A stretch of DNA of 56,853 nucleotides, taken from positions 1 through 56,853 of the forward strand of contig MPNB01000011.1 in the NCBI GenBank assembly GCA_002238805.1, read 5' to 3'. The translations under genes and the position numbers were made by a program. Position 1 is the first letter of the stretch; every line of letters begins with the position of its first letter. Positions 27,149 through 36,395 of this stretch are shown here, one piece after another. A model generated the notes under the pieces. The model was not told the DNA's origin. It worked only from the letters and a program-made list of their open reading frames with translations, and made no database searches. This stretch comes from Rhodothermaceae bacterium bin80 (GTDB lineage Bacteria > Bacteroidota > Rhodothermia > Rhodothermales > Bin80).

Positions 27149-28954
27149 CTAAGGTGTTGGGTTGTTTGCCAATCGAAGGTCAAAGGCTTCGGTGAGCAGC
27201 CGCAGGCCTGGGGATTGCGTTTTCAGCTTTTCGATTTCGGCATCCCAATCGGGTTTTATGGAGGGAAACAGCTCCGGTTTAACGACGAAATCGATCTCAA
27301 GGTCGCTAAGGCTGGGAACTGTTTGCATGGACTTTTTAATGGTTTTCAGCATATCTGCCTTTCTTGCGACATCCCTGATAATATCGCTGCTAACCGCGAC
27401 CCTCAGGGTATTACCATACGTATCTATGGCGCGGGAGTGCATCATTGTCTGGACTCCTTGTACATGGCTGTGTTTGGCTAGGATCGCCAGAACTTGCAAC
27501 CAAGCCTTCTGGAGGTCTGGCCGGGGTCTTTGATCGGGCTGTGCCTGTTGCGTACGGACGGGAGGGTTAGGAGTTTGCTCAGGGGTATTTTTTTTTCGTT
27601 TATGGCTATCCAGGGCTGATATCCCTCCAAGTGCATGAGATTGGGTTGCTTTTGCCTGTGGCTTGCTCGGCGTACTGCTGGTATCGCGAGGAGGAATGGG
27701 TTTAGCACTGGATGGGGGAGTGGGTCTGGGAGGAGGAGGGGCTTGCGTGGGCGGTGGTATTGTCGCAACAGTAACAGGTCGTTGTCCGGGTGTCTGCTGT
27801 ACAACACGCTCCAAACGGCGAATCTGTGCCAAGGCTTCTGACAGGTCGATACTATCCCCCAAGCGTACCATCTTGATCAGGGCCAGTTCTATTGCCAAGC
27901 GGGGAGAGGTAGAGGTTGGCAGTCTGTTTTGGGTTTCATCAATGACCATCAGGATACGAAGCAGCACGGTTTCGGTAAATTCCTTGGCTGCTTCTGCATA
28001 CCATTCACGCAACCTCTTACTAACATCAATTAGGGCATCAGTCCCCAGCGTTACAGTGATTAGCAAGTTACGTACATGTTCTGCCAGACCGTCAAGAAAC
28101 TCTCTCACATCGTGCCCATCCGACATGATTCGCTCGGCGAGGCTGAGCATGGGGCCTGCTGCCCGCTGTGCTATATACCGTGTGGACTCGAAATATAGTT
28201 CTGCGTCTACCACACGCAGTGCACTGGCCAAAGCGGAGTACTTCAGATCTGATCCACAGAGTGCTACTGCCTGATCGAAGACGCTGAGTGCATCGCGCAG
28301 AGCACCATCTCCTTTATTGGCAATAAGATGGAGAGCATCCTCATCTGCTGTTACCTCTTCGCTTTTACAGATTTTGCTCAGATGATCAACAATGTCTTTT
28401 GTTGGAATACGCCGAAAATCAAAACGCTGGCAGCGGGACAGAATTGTTGGAAGAACTTTATGTGGTTCTGTGGTCGCAAAAATAAAGAGTACGTGCGGTG
28501 GCGGTTCCTCCAATGTTTTCAAGAGTGCATTAAAGGCCGCAGTGGTGAGCATGTGTACCTCGTCAATGATATACACCTTGCGACTTCCTCCTTGTGGTGG
28601 AATACGAACATTTTCTCGTAATTCGCGGATATCCTCCACGCGGTTGTTAGAGGCCGCGTCAACTTCAAAGATATTCAGACTTCGCTGTGTTTCGAAGTCT
28701 TTACAGGAGGCACAATTCAGGCAGGGTTCGACTTCTCCATCGGACTTGTCTGTACAGTTAATGGCTTTTGCCAAGATTCTGGCCGCAGTTGTTTTTCCAA
28801 CGCCGCGAGGTCCGGTAAAGAGGTAAGCATGGGCAAGCCGTCCCATTTTGAGGGCATTTACCAGTGTTTGGGCAACATGCGACTGTGCTACGAGGTCCCC
28901 AAAAATCTGTGGACGATATTTACGGGCGGTGACTAAGTACTGGGATTCCGCCAT
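27149..28954 (-). CDS. dnaX: DNA polymerase III subunit tau/gamma
   Basis: A 601-aa clamp-loader ATPase. ATG 28954 begins MAESQYLVTARKYRPQIF, the conserved N-terminus. Walker A is GPRGVGKT, the zinc motif is CLNCASC, and Walker B/DEXX is YIIDEVHML, followed by TLEEPPPHVLFIFATTEP and the SRC sensor in ILSRCQRF. A Pro-rich linker (PPPTQAPPPPRPTPPSS) leads to a C-terminal domain of about 130 residues for polymerase/helicase contact, i.e. the long tau form. No obvious A-run slippage site for gamma was seen. Confidence 0.97.
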   Translation of the reverse strand: MAESQYLVTARKYRPQIFGDLVAQSHVAQTLVNALKMGRLAHAYLFTGPRGVGKTTAARILAKAINCTDKSDGEVEPCLNCASCKDFETQRSLNIFEVDAASNNRVEDIRELRENVRIPPQGGSRKVYIIDEVHMLTTAAFNALLKTLEEPPPHVLFIFATTEPHKVLPTILSRCQRFDFRRIPTKDIVDHLSKICKSEEVTADEDALHLIANKGDGALRDALSVFDQAVALCGSDLKYSALASALRVVDAELYFESTRYIAQRAAGPMLSLAERIMSDGHDVREFLDGLAEHVRNLLITVTLGTDALIDVSKRLREWYAEAAKEFTETVLLRILMVIDETQNRLPTSTSPRLAIELALIKMVRLGDSIDLSEALAQIRRLERVVQQTPGQRPVTVATIPPPTQAPPPPRPTPPSSAKPIPPRDTSSTPSKPQAKATQSHALGGISALDSHKRKKNTPEQTPNPPVRTQQAQPDQRPRPDLQKAWLQVLAILAKHSHVQGVQTMMHSRAIDTYGNTLRVAVSSDIIRDVARKADMLKTIKKSMQTVPSLSDLEIDFVVKPELFPSIKPDWDAEIEKLKTQSPGLRLLTEAFDLRLANNPTP

Positions 28955-29130
28955 GACTAGATGTGATTGCGGCGCATATGGGATAGACTTCCCATGGTGC
29001 AACAAAAATTTTTCTCAGGGGTTCGGACGGAATGAGTTTCTTTTCGTGATGTTTATTACGTCGGGGTATTTGCTCAAGTAACGTTGTAAGCTCATATTTT
29101 TCTGTTTAACAAGAGTTGAGGGTAGGTTTT

Positions 29131-29466
29131 ATGTCTCTAAGGATTACTTGGTATAGCGAAAACGGTGTTAAGGCTGCGCTTCTGGATGGTAGGATTGATA
29201 GCTTGAATACGGTACTCTTCAGGCAATCCATCATTGATGGCATTACGGATGAGGATCATGTGCTCATCTTGGAGTTCAGCAATGTCAATTTCATCAGCAG
29301 CGCAGGCTTGCGGGTTGTTCTTGAGTTGGCGAAAACATTCAGGCCCCCCAAATCTTTCTCTATTTGTGGCTTGTCTTTTGCGGTGCGAGAGGTGTTCGAG
29401 ATCAGTGGATTTGATCAGATTGTAAACATCTACGAGACGCTGGAGGAGGCAAAGATTGAACAATAA
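29131..29466 (+). CDS. STAS-domain anti-sigma factor antagonist
   Basis: A 111-aa SpoIIAA/RsbV-like protein. LEFSNVNFISSAGLRVVLELAK contains the conserved phosphoacceptor Ser (FISSAGL) whose phosphorylation by a partner kinase controls binding to an anti-sigma factor or related switch. ATG 29131 is chosen because GAGGGTAGG lies just upstream. No cognate HATPase kinase or PP2C phosphatase is nearby. Transcribed away from dnaX with a short shared upstream region. Confidence 0.9.
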   Translation: MSLRITWYSENGVKAALLDGRIDSLNTVLFRQSIIDGITDEDHVLILEFSNVNFISSAGLRVVLELAKTFRPPKSFSICGLSFAVREVFEISGFDQIVNIYETLEEAKIEQ

Positions 29467-29486
29467 ACTCTGCAGTCCATAACGAT

Positions 29487-29511
29487 ACTTCCGTTGCAAT
29501 GTAACGGAGGT
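29487..29511 (+). terminator. Hairpin after STAS gene
   Basis: ACTTCCGTT (29487-29495) pairs with AACGGAGGT (29503-29511) through a 7-nt loop, nine pairs including one G-U. It follows the STAS stop by 20 nt and precedes the aminotransferase start by about 36 nt. The T-tract is weak (GCTCGTTCTT), so terminator or 5' leader element are both possible. Confidence 0.4.
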
Positions 29512-29547
29512 CGCTCGTTCTTAAACGCAAAGCCATTGGCCATAATC

Positions 29548-30915
29548 ATGCCAGAGTCTATTGATAGTACGATTTCGGTGCAGGATCGCGCTTCGGTTCT
29601 GCATCCTTTTACGTCATTGGGTACGCATAAGCCCATGGTATTTACCCGTGGGGAAGGTGTGTGGGTCTTTGACGAGCGCGGGAACCGTTTTCTGGAGGGT
29701 GTGGCAGGGTTGTGGTCAGCTTCGCTTGGATTTAGTGAGCAGCGGTTGGCTGATGCAGCCTATCGGCAGTTCCAAGAACTGCCATTCATGCATATGTTTG
29801 CTTCGACGAGCCATCCGCCTGGTGTTGCCTTGGCGAAGGAGTTACTTCGTATAGCTCCGGTGCTTATGGCTAAGGTATTTTTTGCAAACTCTGGGTCAGA
29901 AGCAGTCGACTCAGCGGTGAAAATGATCTGGTTCTTCAATAACGCGCTGGGACGTGTACAGAAGAAAAAGATTATTGCACGTCGGGACGCGTACCATGGC
30001 TCGTTGATCGCATCTTCGAGTCTGACTGGACTACCACGAAACCACAAACTATTCGATCTTCCACTCCCAGGGTTTTTGCACACTGCTAAACCTCATTATT
30101 ACCGGTGTGCACATGAAGGTGAGTCGGAGGAGTCGTTTAGCGCTAGATTGGCTTCGGAACTGGATGCACTGATCATGCAGGAGGGGCCGGAGACGGTAGC
30201 AGCATTTTTTGCTGAACCAATCATGGGAGTGGGAGGTGTGATTGTTCCCCCAAAAGGTTACATCGAAGCGATCCAACGAGTCCTGAAGAAGCACGATGTA
30301 CTGTTGGTCGCTGATGAGGTGATTTGCGGGTTTGGTCGGACTGGAAATATGTGGGGCAGCCAGACTGTCGGCATGGAGCCGGATATACTGGTAACGGCAA
30401 AGGCGCTCTCCGCCTCTTATTTGCCGATTTCTGCGGTTATGGTCAATCAGAGGGTTTATGACGCGTTAGAGTCGGGGAGTGATGAAGTTGGTGTTTTTGC
30501 TCACGGGATGACTTACACGGGGCACCCTGTTTCTGCTGCTGTAGCCCTCGAATGCCTGAAAATCTATGAAGAGATGAATATTGAGGAGCATGTACGCACG
30601 GTCGGTACCCAGCTCCAGGAAAGCCTAAGGGATCGCGTTGCACCACATCCACTCGTTGGGGAGGTACGTGGGAGAGGATTGATGGCAGGTGTAGAGCTGG
30701 TTGCAGATAAGAACACACGCGAGCGGTTTCCGTCCTCACTTGGAATGGGGACAAAACTTCGTTCTGAGGCAATAAACCGTGGTTTGATCCTTCGGGCCAT
30801 GGGAGATACGCTGGGAATTTCGCCGCCGCTTATCCTTACCGCAGAAGAGGTAGAATTCCTGGTGGCTACGCTATGTGAGGCACTGGACGCCACACAAGCC
30901 CATATGCCTGCGTAG
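29548..30915 (+). CDS. Class III PLP-dependent aminotransferase
   Basis: A 455-aa enzyme of the omega-amino-acid/beta-alanine:pyruvate group. Seen: FFANSGSEAVDSAVKMIW (cofactor phosphate site), DAYHGS, LLVADEVICGFGRTGNMWGSQ (Asp contacting the pyridine) and TAKALSASYLPISAVMV with the Schiff-base Lys. GEVRGRGLMAGVELV is typical of the C-terminal domain. ATG 29548 fits the family start; the upstream TTG 29494 frame has no signature and lies in the hairpin. Amino donor is unknown; neighbours give no clue. Confidence 0.92.
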   Translation: MPESIDSTISVQDRASVLHPFTSLGTHKPMVFTRGEGVWVFDERGNRFLEGVAGLWSASLGFSEQRLADAAYRQFQELPFMHMFASTSHPPGVALAKELLRIAPVLMAKVFFANSGSEAVDSAVKMIWFFNNALGRVQKKKIIARRDAYHGSLIASSSLTGLPRNHKLFDLPLPGFLHTAKPHYYRCAHEGESEESFSARLASELDALIMQEGPETVAAFFAEPIMGVGGVIVPPKGYIEAIQRVLKKHDVLLVADEVICGFGRTGNMWGSQTVGMEPDILVTAKALSASYLPISAVMVNQRVYDALESGSDEVGVFAHGMTYTGHPVSAAVALECLKIYEEMNIEEHVRTVGTQLQESLRDRVAPHPLVGEVRGRGLMAGVELVADKNTRERFPSSLGMGTKLRSEAINRGLILRAMGDTLGISPPLILTAEEVEFLVATLCEALDATQAHMPA

Positions 30916-30982
30916 CCTCTCGGGCACAGGCTGAGGCTCGTGGATGAATCTAGTTCGTCAGTTCTTACACGACAGTCGCTAC

Positions 30983-31318
30983 TCAGTCGGGCGGAGGTAT
31001 GGCTAAGTTCGTATCTGAATATCTAGCAAAGATATCCAAGTCGTCCTCTATGTTGGAATGTATGAGTGTTGGCTCGACGAACAGGCCAACAAAGCGTTGT
31101 ATTTCCAAAGTGCGCTGGTACTCGAAATAGTCCTCGCTCAGCGAGGATAGGATCAGCAAGAGTTTGCCCTTCTCTCACCATACGTGGGGAACCGTTATAA
31201 TCCCCAATGTGAGAAAAACAGCGCCGATCTACGAGTATTGTTTTCCGTCAAAGGCTCTATCTGTTACGACAGATGTCTCGTAGGGTGAGTCGTTGCCGTC
31301 GAGGTCGGTTCGATGTCA
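30983..31318 (-). pseudogene. DUF4249-family lipoprotein pseudogene, 3' fragment
   Basis: One minus-strand frame reads DLDGNDSPYETSVVTDRAFDGKQYS, TAG, then IGAVFLTLG and a TGA (31175-31177), then KLLLILSSLSEDYFEYQRTL..FVEPTLIHSNIEDDLDIFARYSD to a TGA at 30983. The order (DRAFDGK, LSLSEDYY-Y, EP-x-x-x-SNIE-x-x-x-x-IFA) is the C-terminal signature of DUF4249 outer-membrane lipoproteins, which are normally encoded next to TonB-dependent receptors. Three in-frame stops (one near 31316) and lack of a 5' half mark it as decayed. Confidence 0.65.
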
Positions 31319-31654
31319 CAGCCGCCGCGTATCTGCAAGTCCGTCCAAGGCCTAAGTGCCCGACGGATTGAAGCATAGATGCACTATCCGGGCTATCTCT
31401 CTTTGGGTAGTAACTTCAGCCCGATCTTGGAAGATGACAAGGTTGTTGATGTACGGACCCTAAGCATCTTTGTCATTGTAGTGAACTTTTCGCACACAGC
31501 TTCCCTGCTCCTAGTATCCAGGAGGGTTTGGGAGGGACTTTTTTCTTGATCGCCTCTATGTCATACTGTTGGGAGACCTGCTTGTACTTTTCTGCCGAAG
31601 GGGAGTAATCTCGGCAAAACACGTAGCTTATCTCCAAGAAGTAACTAGTGAACC
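31319..31654 (-). other. Decayed coding remnants upstream of the 628-aa gene
   Basis: No intact gene. A minus-strand frame ending at TGA 31473 and open back past 31650 reads SYFLEISYVFCRDYSPSAEK then a Lys/Pro-rich tail (KKKVPPKPSWILGAGK); it has no start codon and no recognised family. It may belong to the same lost gene neighbourhood as the DUF4249 remnant. Nothing else convincing. Confidence 0.3.
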
Positions 31655-33541
31655 ATGATAATTGCTGTAATTTTGGGTGTGCTGGCAGCTTCCGGTGTTG
31701 TGTGGCTGCTCATTTCCAATGAGAGGAACAGGTTCACCGATACGCTCAAGTCTACGCGGTCTCCACGAGATCTGGGGGCCATGATGCTGGTAGAAAGATT
31801 TGGACAGCCGGTTTCTGTCGGGGAAAACCGCAATGTCACCCGAGTTGCGCATACATCAAAAAACTCCTCCGGTGCATTTTCTTCCTCAGAAGCATCCGGT
31901 ATCTCCAGACAGGATGCGTTTGCTGCAATGGAAGGAGTGGCGCAAGGCGCATGGTTTGGTTTGGGTGCCATCCAGAACCTGATGCAAATTGATGAGCATG
32001 TGTATACGGCGATGGGAACGCTCGCGGGTGAGCAGCTTGATACGATCGGAGATCTGAGTAAACATTTGTCCAGTTGGGAGTCGGCCGAACTGGGTGAAGC
32101 ACTTCCAGAGGCGGCAGTGGCCAAACTTATGGGACATTTGGCTGAACCCATTGTCGCCCAGAACCTGAGAGATCTCGGGATACAAGTCGAAATGCCGGAT
32201 CTTTCCAATCAGGAGGGATACGATCTGGTTCTGAACGGGGAGTATTTCATAAACGTCAAAACGGTTGCCGATTCCAGTTCACTGGAAAATCATTTTGCAA
32301 GCTATCCCAAAATACCCGTAATCGTGCCGGAAGACATGGCCGGAATACCGGAAGATGCTATCTACCTTGGTGTAGCTGAATCCATAGAGAAGCTGGAGGG
32401 AGCGGTCAACTTAGGTAGTGAAAACATCGTGTTGGTGGACAATGCACTGTCCAATGCCGGAGCACTGGAGCGAGCAGAGAGCGCAGGTGATGCACTCCTG
32501 GGAAATGTGGATACGGTCGGGATTCCTTTAATCACGTTGCTACTATCTGGCTTCCGAGAAATTCGCTTACTTGCAGCTAACAAGACGGACCTACGAAATG
32601 CAGCTAAGAATTTGAGTTTGGATCTGGTTGGTACCGGCGGCGGAGGGATAGTAGGTTTTTCTATAGGGGCATCTGTTGGTACCGCCATTCTGCCCGGTGT
32701 AGGTACTGTTGTAGTGGGGCTTGGAGGTGCAGTTGTGATGGCGATAGCGAGTCGAAAGGGCACAAATTATATCAAAGAACGCCGTTTAAAAAAAGCATGT
32801 AAGAAATATGATAAAAAATGTCAGGAAGTAGGTGAGAAGATTCGTTCCTTGCAAGAGGATGCTCGTCATCGGTATAAATCTTCAGTTCAAGTCCTAAAAA
32901 ATGATCTTGCGCGTTCTGCGGGGGATATTAAGAATGAGCTAAAGGCAGGATGTGATCGCTTGATTGATCGTCGGAGGAATATCTGCCGAGTAGAGAATGA
33001 GATTGCTCTGGAACTCTTGGATTCTGCATTAACTGAGTTGGAAGATGAGCGGCAGCGAATATTAGCTTTTGCTATTCCGAAATGGAAATTCAAGATGATT
33101 TATGGTAGATCTCTTAGGAAGCCATTGCAGGAACGAATTGAGTACCTCGAAAAATTATCCCGCCGTCTGGAATCAGAAGCACGTAAGATCATCAAAGCAA
33201 ACTCTGGACAGGAGTTGATAGGAGATCAAGCACTTCAGTTTCTGCAATTACTACTTTGTGCAGATACAAAAACCAGCAGCATCCGTAGCAAGGTTAAGTC
33301 TTTCGAGGAGCATCGCAAAAATCTTGAAACGGCTTTCTTGAAACTTGTCCGAGAGAAACGAAGCAAGCTTGCCGAAAAAAGATTCCAATCTATGCAGAAA
33401 CTGTCTGAGAAAATTCAATATCTGCAAGAAGAAACAGAGAATAAAATGAGTGCAATCCGTCAGGAACTCGAACCGCTGTTACAGAAAGTTAGGCGGGAAT
33501 CGGACCGACTTGGAAAAAAGATGCGTCCCGCAGCAGACTGA
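31655..33541 (+). CDS. Unrecognised membrane protein with nuclease-like segment, glycine zipper and coiled coil
   Basis: A 628-aa protein. Residues 2-20 are a membrane anchor (IIAVILGVLAASGVVWLLIS). About 150-240 forms an alpha/beta segment: GYDLVLNGEYFINVKTVADSS places D190, E196 and N-V-K202 in a spacing like degenerate PD-(D/E)xK nucleases, followed by HFASYPKIPVIVPEDM. Residues about 326-368 are a glycine zipper (GTGGGGIVGFSIGASVG, then LPGVGTVVVGLGGAVVMAIAS), as in membrane-inserting helices. From about 370 to the end it is Lys/Glu/Arg-rich with heptad-like patterns, i.e. a long coiled coil. No named family. It sits alone in an accessory pocket; an effector or defence role is inference only. 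Confidence 0.8.
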   Translation: MIIAVILGVLAASGVVWLLISNERNRFTDTLKSTRSPRDLGAMMLVERFGQPVSVGENRNVTRVAHTSKNSSGAFSSSEASGISRQDAFAAMEGVAQGAWFGLGAIQNLMQIDEHVYTAMGTLAGEQLDTIGDLSKHLSSWESAELGEALPEAAVAKLMGHLAEPIVAQNLRDLGIQVEMPDLSNQEGYDLVLNGEYFINVKTVADSSSLENHFASYPKIPVIVPEDMAGIPEDAIYLGVAESIEKLEGAVNLGSENIVLVDNALSNAGALERAESAGDALLGNVDTVGIPLITLLLSGFREIRLLAANKTDLRNAAKNLSLDLVGTGGGGIVGFSIGASVGTAILPGVGTVVVGLGGAVVMAIASRKGTNYIKERRLKKACKKYDKKCQEVGEKIRSLQEDARHRYKSSVQVLKNDLARSAGDIKNELKAGCDRLIDRRRNICRVENEIALELLDSALTELEDERQRILAFAIPKWKFKMIYGRSLRKPLQERIEYLEKLSRRLESEARKIIKANSGQELIGDQALQFLQLLLCADTKTSSIRSKVKSFEEHRKNLETAFLKLVREKRSKLAEKRFQSMQKLSEKIQYLQEETENKMSAIRQELEPLLQKVRRESDRLGKKMRPAAD

Positions 33542-33813
33542 GCTAGCACGGCACGAGTGATGTATCCATCATTCTGCACCTCAAAACATGGGGACGCACC
33601 AGTCAGCACGAAAGATGCATGGATCCTTTGGTTGATGGTAGCCATTAAAATAGATGAATTCTGGTAGTACGAGACGTTTTCAGCCCAGTATGCTAGATTC
33701 TTATCCAAGTATTGCCAATCCGTGGCACGCCCAAAACCAATCAGATACGTCCCAAATACAGATTGGAGTGTCTACCCCTGAATGTACTATGTTGCACGAG
33801 GTTGCTGAATCGG
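33542..33813. other. Intergenic region between 628-aa gene and batE
   Basis: About 270 nt of AT-rich sequence with no gene, strong hairpin or recognisable promoter; small open frames here have no protein-like composition. Confidence 0.4.
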
Positions 33814-34554
33814 CTAGAAAAAACCCAGAACACTTGCATCCACGTAACCGCGTACCCCGTTAGGTAGGCTTACCTCTACGCCAACCTCTGTCTCCCCGAT
33901 GAGCGATACCTTTACCCCTTCAGGTACGTCAATGCTTCCAGTTTCCGTGACGAGTGTTGTGGATTCGAGAATAGCGGCACCTTGAACAGAACTTCGCTCA
34001 CCGGAGACCAGTACCGCGATCAAAAGAAGTAACAGGCCTATTCCCAGCGTTCCCACGCGTGCCCGCCTGTGCCAGTTACTGCGCGTATGTGACCAGATAT
34101 GGTGTGCATACAACAGGCAGGCAATCAGATAAAGGCCCATACCTGCAATCAGAAACCCCCAGGCACTGTATTGGCTAAACAAGCTGTACCACCAGACCTG
34201 CCAGAATGGTGTGGGAAGCTCGGAGAATGGACTCTGAACATGTGCCTCGACGATCTGGATATTATGCAGGAGCTGTGGATCATCTCCCAGCAGACGGTGT
34301 GCGCGTTCATAATAACGGACGGCTTCACCAATCTCATCCAAACGGAAATATGCACTGGCAAGGTTATGGTACAGTGCACCACTTGCAAAGCCGGTTTCCA
34401 GAACAGCGTGGTACTGGGTAATTGCTTCCTCGTAAGCTCCAGACTCAACAAGCCCGTTGGCTTCGTCAAAGAGGCGAAGCGCATCTTCGAGTTGCTGGGC
34501 ATTTGCTAACCCGACATATGCAACCAAAGTTAATAACAGAGCACCACGCCTCAT
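33814..34554 (-). CDS. batE: BatE: TPR protein with C-terminal SH3-like domain
   Basis: A 246-aa protein with a signal peptide (LLLTLVAYVGLANA), two to three TPR units (LFDEANGLVESGAYEEAITQYHAVLE; ALYHNLASAYFRLDEIGEAVRYYERAHRL), two membrane segments (WGFLIAGMGLYLIACLL; VGTLGIGLLLLLIAVLV) and an SH3-like tail ending NGVRGYVDASVLGFF. This is the layout of BatE. The TPR part should face the periplasm. Start overlaps the batD stop as ATGA. Last gene of the cluster. Confidence 0.9.
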   Translation of the reverse strand: MRRGALLLTLVAYVGLANAQQLEDALRLFDEANGLVESGAYEEAITQYHAVLETGFASGALYHNLASAYFRLDEIGEAVRYYERAHRLLGDDPQLLHNIQIVEAHVQSPFSELPTPFWQVWWYSLFSQYSAWGFLIAGMGLYLIACLLYAHHIWSHTRSNWHRRARVGTLGIGLLLLLIAVLVSGERSSVQGAAILESTTLVTETGSIDVPEGVKVSLIGETEVGVEVSLPNGVRGYVDASVLGFF

Positions 34555-36389
34555 GGGATCACGGATTCAAGTTCGCGGGCAATTGTGCTCAATATTCGGC
34601 TACCCTGAGCGTAATGCTCGTCCATTTGGGCAGTCGTGGGGGGAGCAGGAGCAAAGCGGGCGGCATCACAGGTATCGAGGAATTCAATCAACTCCTGTTG
34701 CCTCTCAGCACGAATACAGGCCTTATTTAATAGATCTGCAAGTTGTGCACGTGTAAGTCCACGCTCGTGTATATTCAAACGGTTACCGACAAAACCCAAC
34801 ACAGCCTGTTCAAGGGCTGCGTAGAATGCGTCGGGATCTCCTTCTGACAGACGTTTCCGAGCAGTTTTGAGATGCTTGCGGGCAAGAGGATGTGCACGTT
34901 GGTTCCTGGCCCAGGCGGTATCCGTAGCAAGACGGGTTGCCCGTCGCCTCAGTACAGCGGTAATGCCAACGCCGAGTACGGGAATCAGGAGCAATAAGTA
35001 GAACCATGTACCTCGGTGGAGTGGCATGTGGGTTGCGGTTACCCACTGGGGATCCCGCTTCAGTACTGCAATATCATCAACGGGGAAGCCCGAAGCCGTC
35101 ACAGTTATGGGCGAAGTTGTAGCAGCTGTGCCGGTGACGGTAATGGGATCCAGATCATTCGAACGCACGATATACCGTACCTGTGAAGGATCAAAGTAAG
35201 CAAACTTGATAGGGGGAATCTGGAAGGTGCCGTTAGAACGCGGAATCAGTAGCCAAGTGAAGGTCTTACTTCCATGGATTAAGGTATTGGTAGCCGTTTT
35301 CGAGATACTTACCTCGGGGTCGTAGACCTCAAAAATACCCGGTATTTCAGGTTGGGGGGCTTCAATGAGTGCAATATTACCAGTTCCTTCAATGGTTAGC
35401 GTGAGTTGTAATGCTTCGCCGACCTCGAGCGTATTACGGCTCAGCGTGGCACGGAGTGAGTATTGTCCCACTGCTCCCTTGAATTCATTAGGCGCGCTGG
35501 GGGGGAGGGGGGTAGACGTGATATTTATCGCGGGGGAAGCTCGCTCAACTGTCGCGTATCTTCGCGAAAACAAAGGGCTACTAAATGGGTCTGCGTCAGG
35601 GGACTGAACCTCTGCCGAAATTTTGAGCGGATCAATAGTGAGTTCCCCCGCCCGCGTTGGGAATACAGCTATACGCCGGATCGAAATGACTTGATAGCGA
35701 ATACCATTTTCCACGACCAGACTAGGCGTGGGGTTTGTAGAGAGATCCAACTCTTCCCGCCAAAAGCCCTCAGCATCCCAGGAGTCAGCCTGACGACTGT
35801 TGCGAGGCATTGTGCCCGGCCGGAAATACAATTTGTAATCAATCGCGATCTGTTCATTCAGATAAACTTCGCGATCGCTCTGGATTGCGCGAATAAAGAT
35901 ATCCTGTTCGGTTATCTCTGGTGAAGTATCAGCCGGATTGTCGAACAAACCGAACCCACCGAAGGGTGATCGACGTCGAGGACTTGGTCGCTGCGCTTGC
36001 GGCACAACAGTTACGGTAACAGGTGGTGTATGAAAGGTTGAGTCGCCAATCGTTACACTCGCCTCAAGGATGCGTGCACTGCCTTCCTTCTCGGGTCTGT
36101 AGTGCCAGGTATAGCTTACACTCCGAGAGACGCGTCCATTAACAATGGACATATTGGTACCTCTTGATGCAATCGAGGAAACCAGCATCAGGCCTTCCGC
36201 ACCCGGTGGGCTGGGATTGACGATATCACTGGCGTTCGTCCCGGAAATCTCCAGTGTATATGACACTGTTTCCTGTGCACCAATAGTAGACGAGGAGACC
36301 AGACCGTTGACGGTTTGTGCAATCGAATAATGGGGTACAGACACAACACACGCACTGGCGAAGCCCAGCAATAAGATTGTACGCCACAT
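34551..36389 (-). CDS. batD: BatD family protein
   Basis: A 612-aa envelope protein: signal peptide (LLLGFASACVVSVPHYSIAQ), Ig-like beta-sandwich repeats (VNGLVSSSTIGAQETVSYTLEISG; YLNEQIAIDYKLYFRPG; VGEALQLTLTIEGTGNI), then a single membrane segment (GTWFYLLLLIPVLGVGITAVL) and a helical cytosolic tail. FGGFGLFDN and FEVYDPEV segments are typical. Bat proteins are linked to oxidative-stress and aerotolerance phenotypes in Bacteroides, though their mechanism is unsettled. It lies 6 nt after batC. Confidence 0.93.
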   Translation of the reverse strand: MWRTILLLGFASACVVSVPHYSIAQTVNGLVSSSTIGAQETVSYTLEISGTNASDIVNPSPPGAEGLMLVSSIASRGTNMSIVNGRVSRSVSYTWHYRPEKEGSARILEASVTIGDSTFHTPPVTVTVVPQAQRPSPRRRSPFGGFGLFDNPADTSPEITEQDIFIRAIQSDREVYLNEQIAIDYKLYFRPGTMPRNSRQADSWDAEGFWREELDLSTNPTPSLVVENGIRYQVISIRRIAVFPTRAGELTIDPLKISAEVQSPDADPFSSPLFSRRYATVERASPAINITSTPLPPSAPNEFKGAVGQYSLRATLSRNTLEVGEALQLTLTIEGTGNIALIEAPQPEIPGIFEVYDPEVSISKTATNTLIHGSKTFTWLLIPRSNGTFQIPPIKFAYFDPSQVRYIVRSNDLDPITVTGTAATTSPITVTASGFPVDDIAVLKRDPQWVTATHMPLHRGTWFYLLLLIPVLGVGITAVLRRRATRLATDTAWARNQRAHPLARKHLKTARKRLSEGDPDAFYAALEQAVLGFVGNRLNIHERGLTRAQLADLLNKACIRAERQQELIEFLDTCDAARFAPAPPTTAQMDEHYAQGSRILSTIARELESVIP

Positions 36390-36395
36390 CAGAAA

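Noticed and set aside
27663..28274. 203-aa plus-strand frame opposite dnaX
   Set aside because: Shadow of the dnaX linker and domain III; composition is low-complexity Gly/Arg/Ser.
30916..30982. Possible tRNA or other structured RNA near the aminotransferase gene
   Set aside because: No cloverleaf pattern or GTTCRA box could be traced here or in any other intergenic gap.
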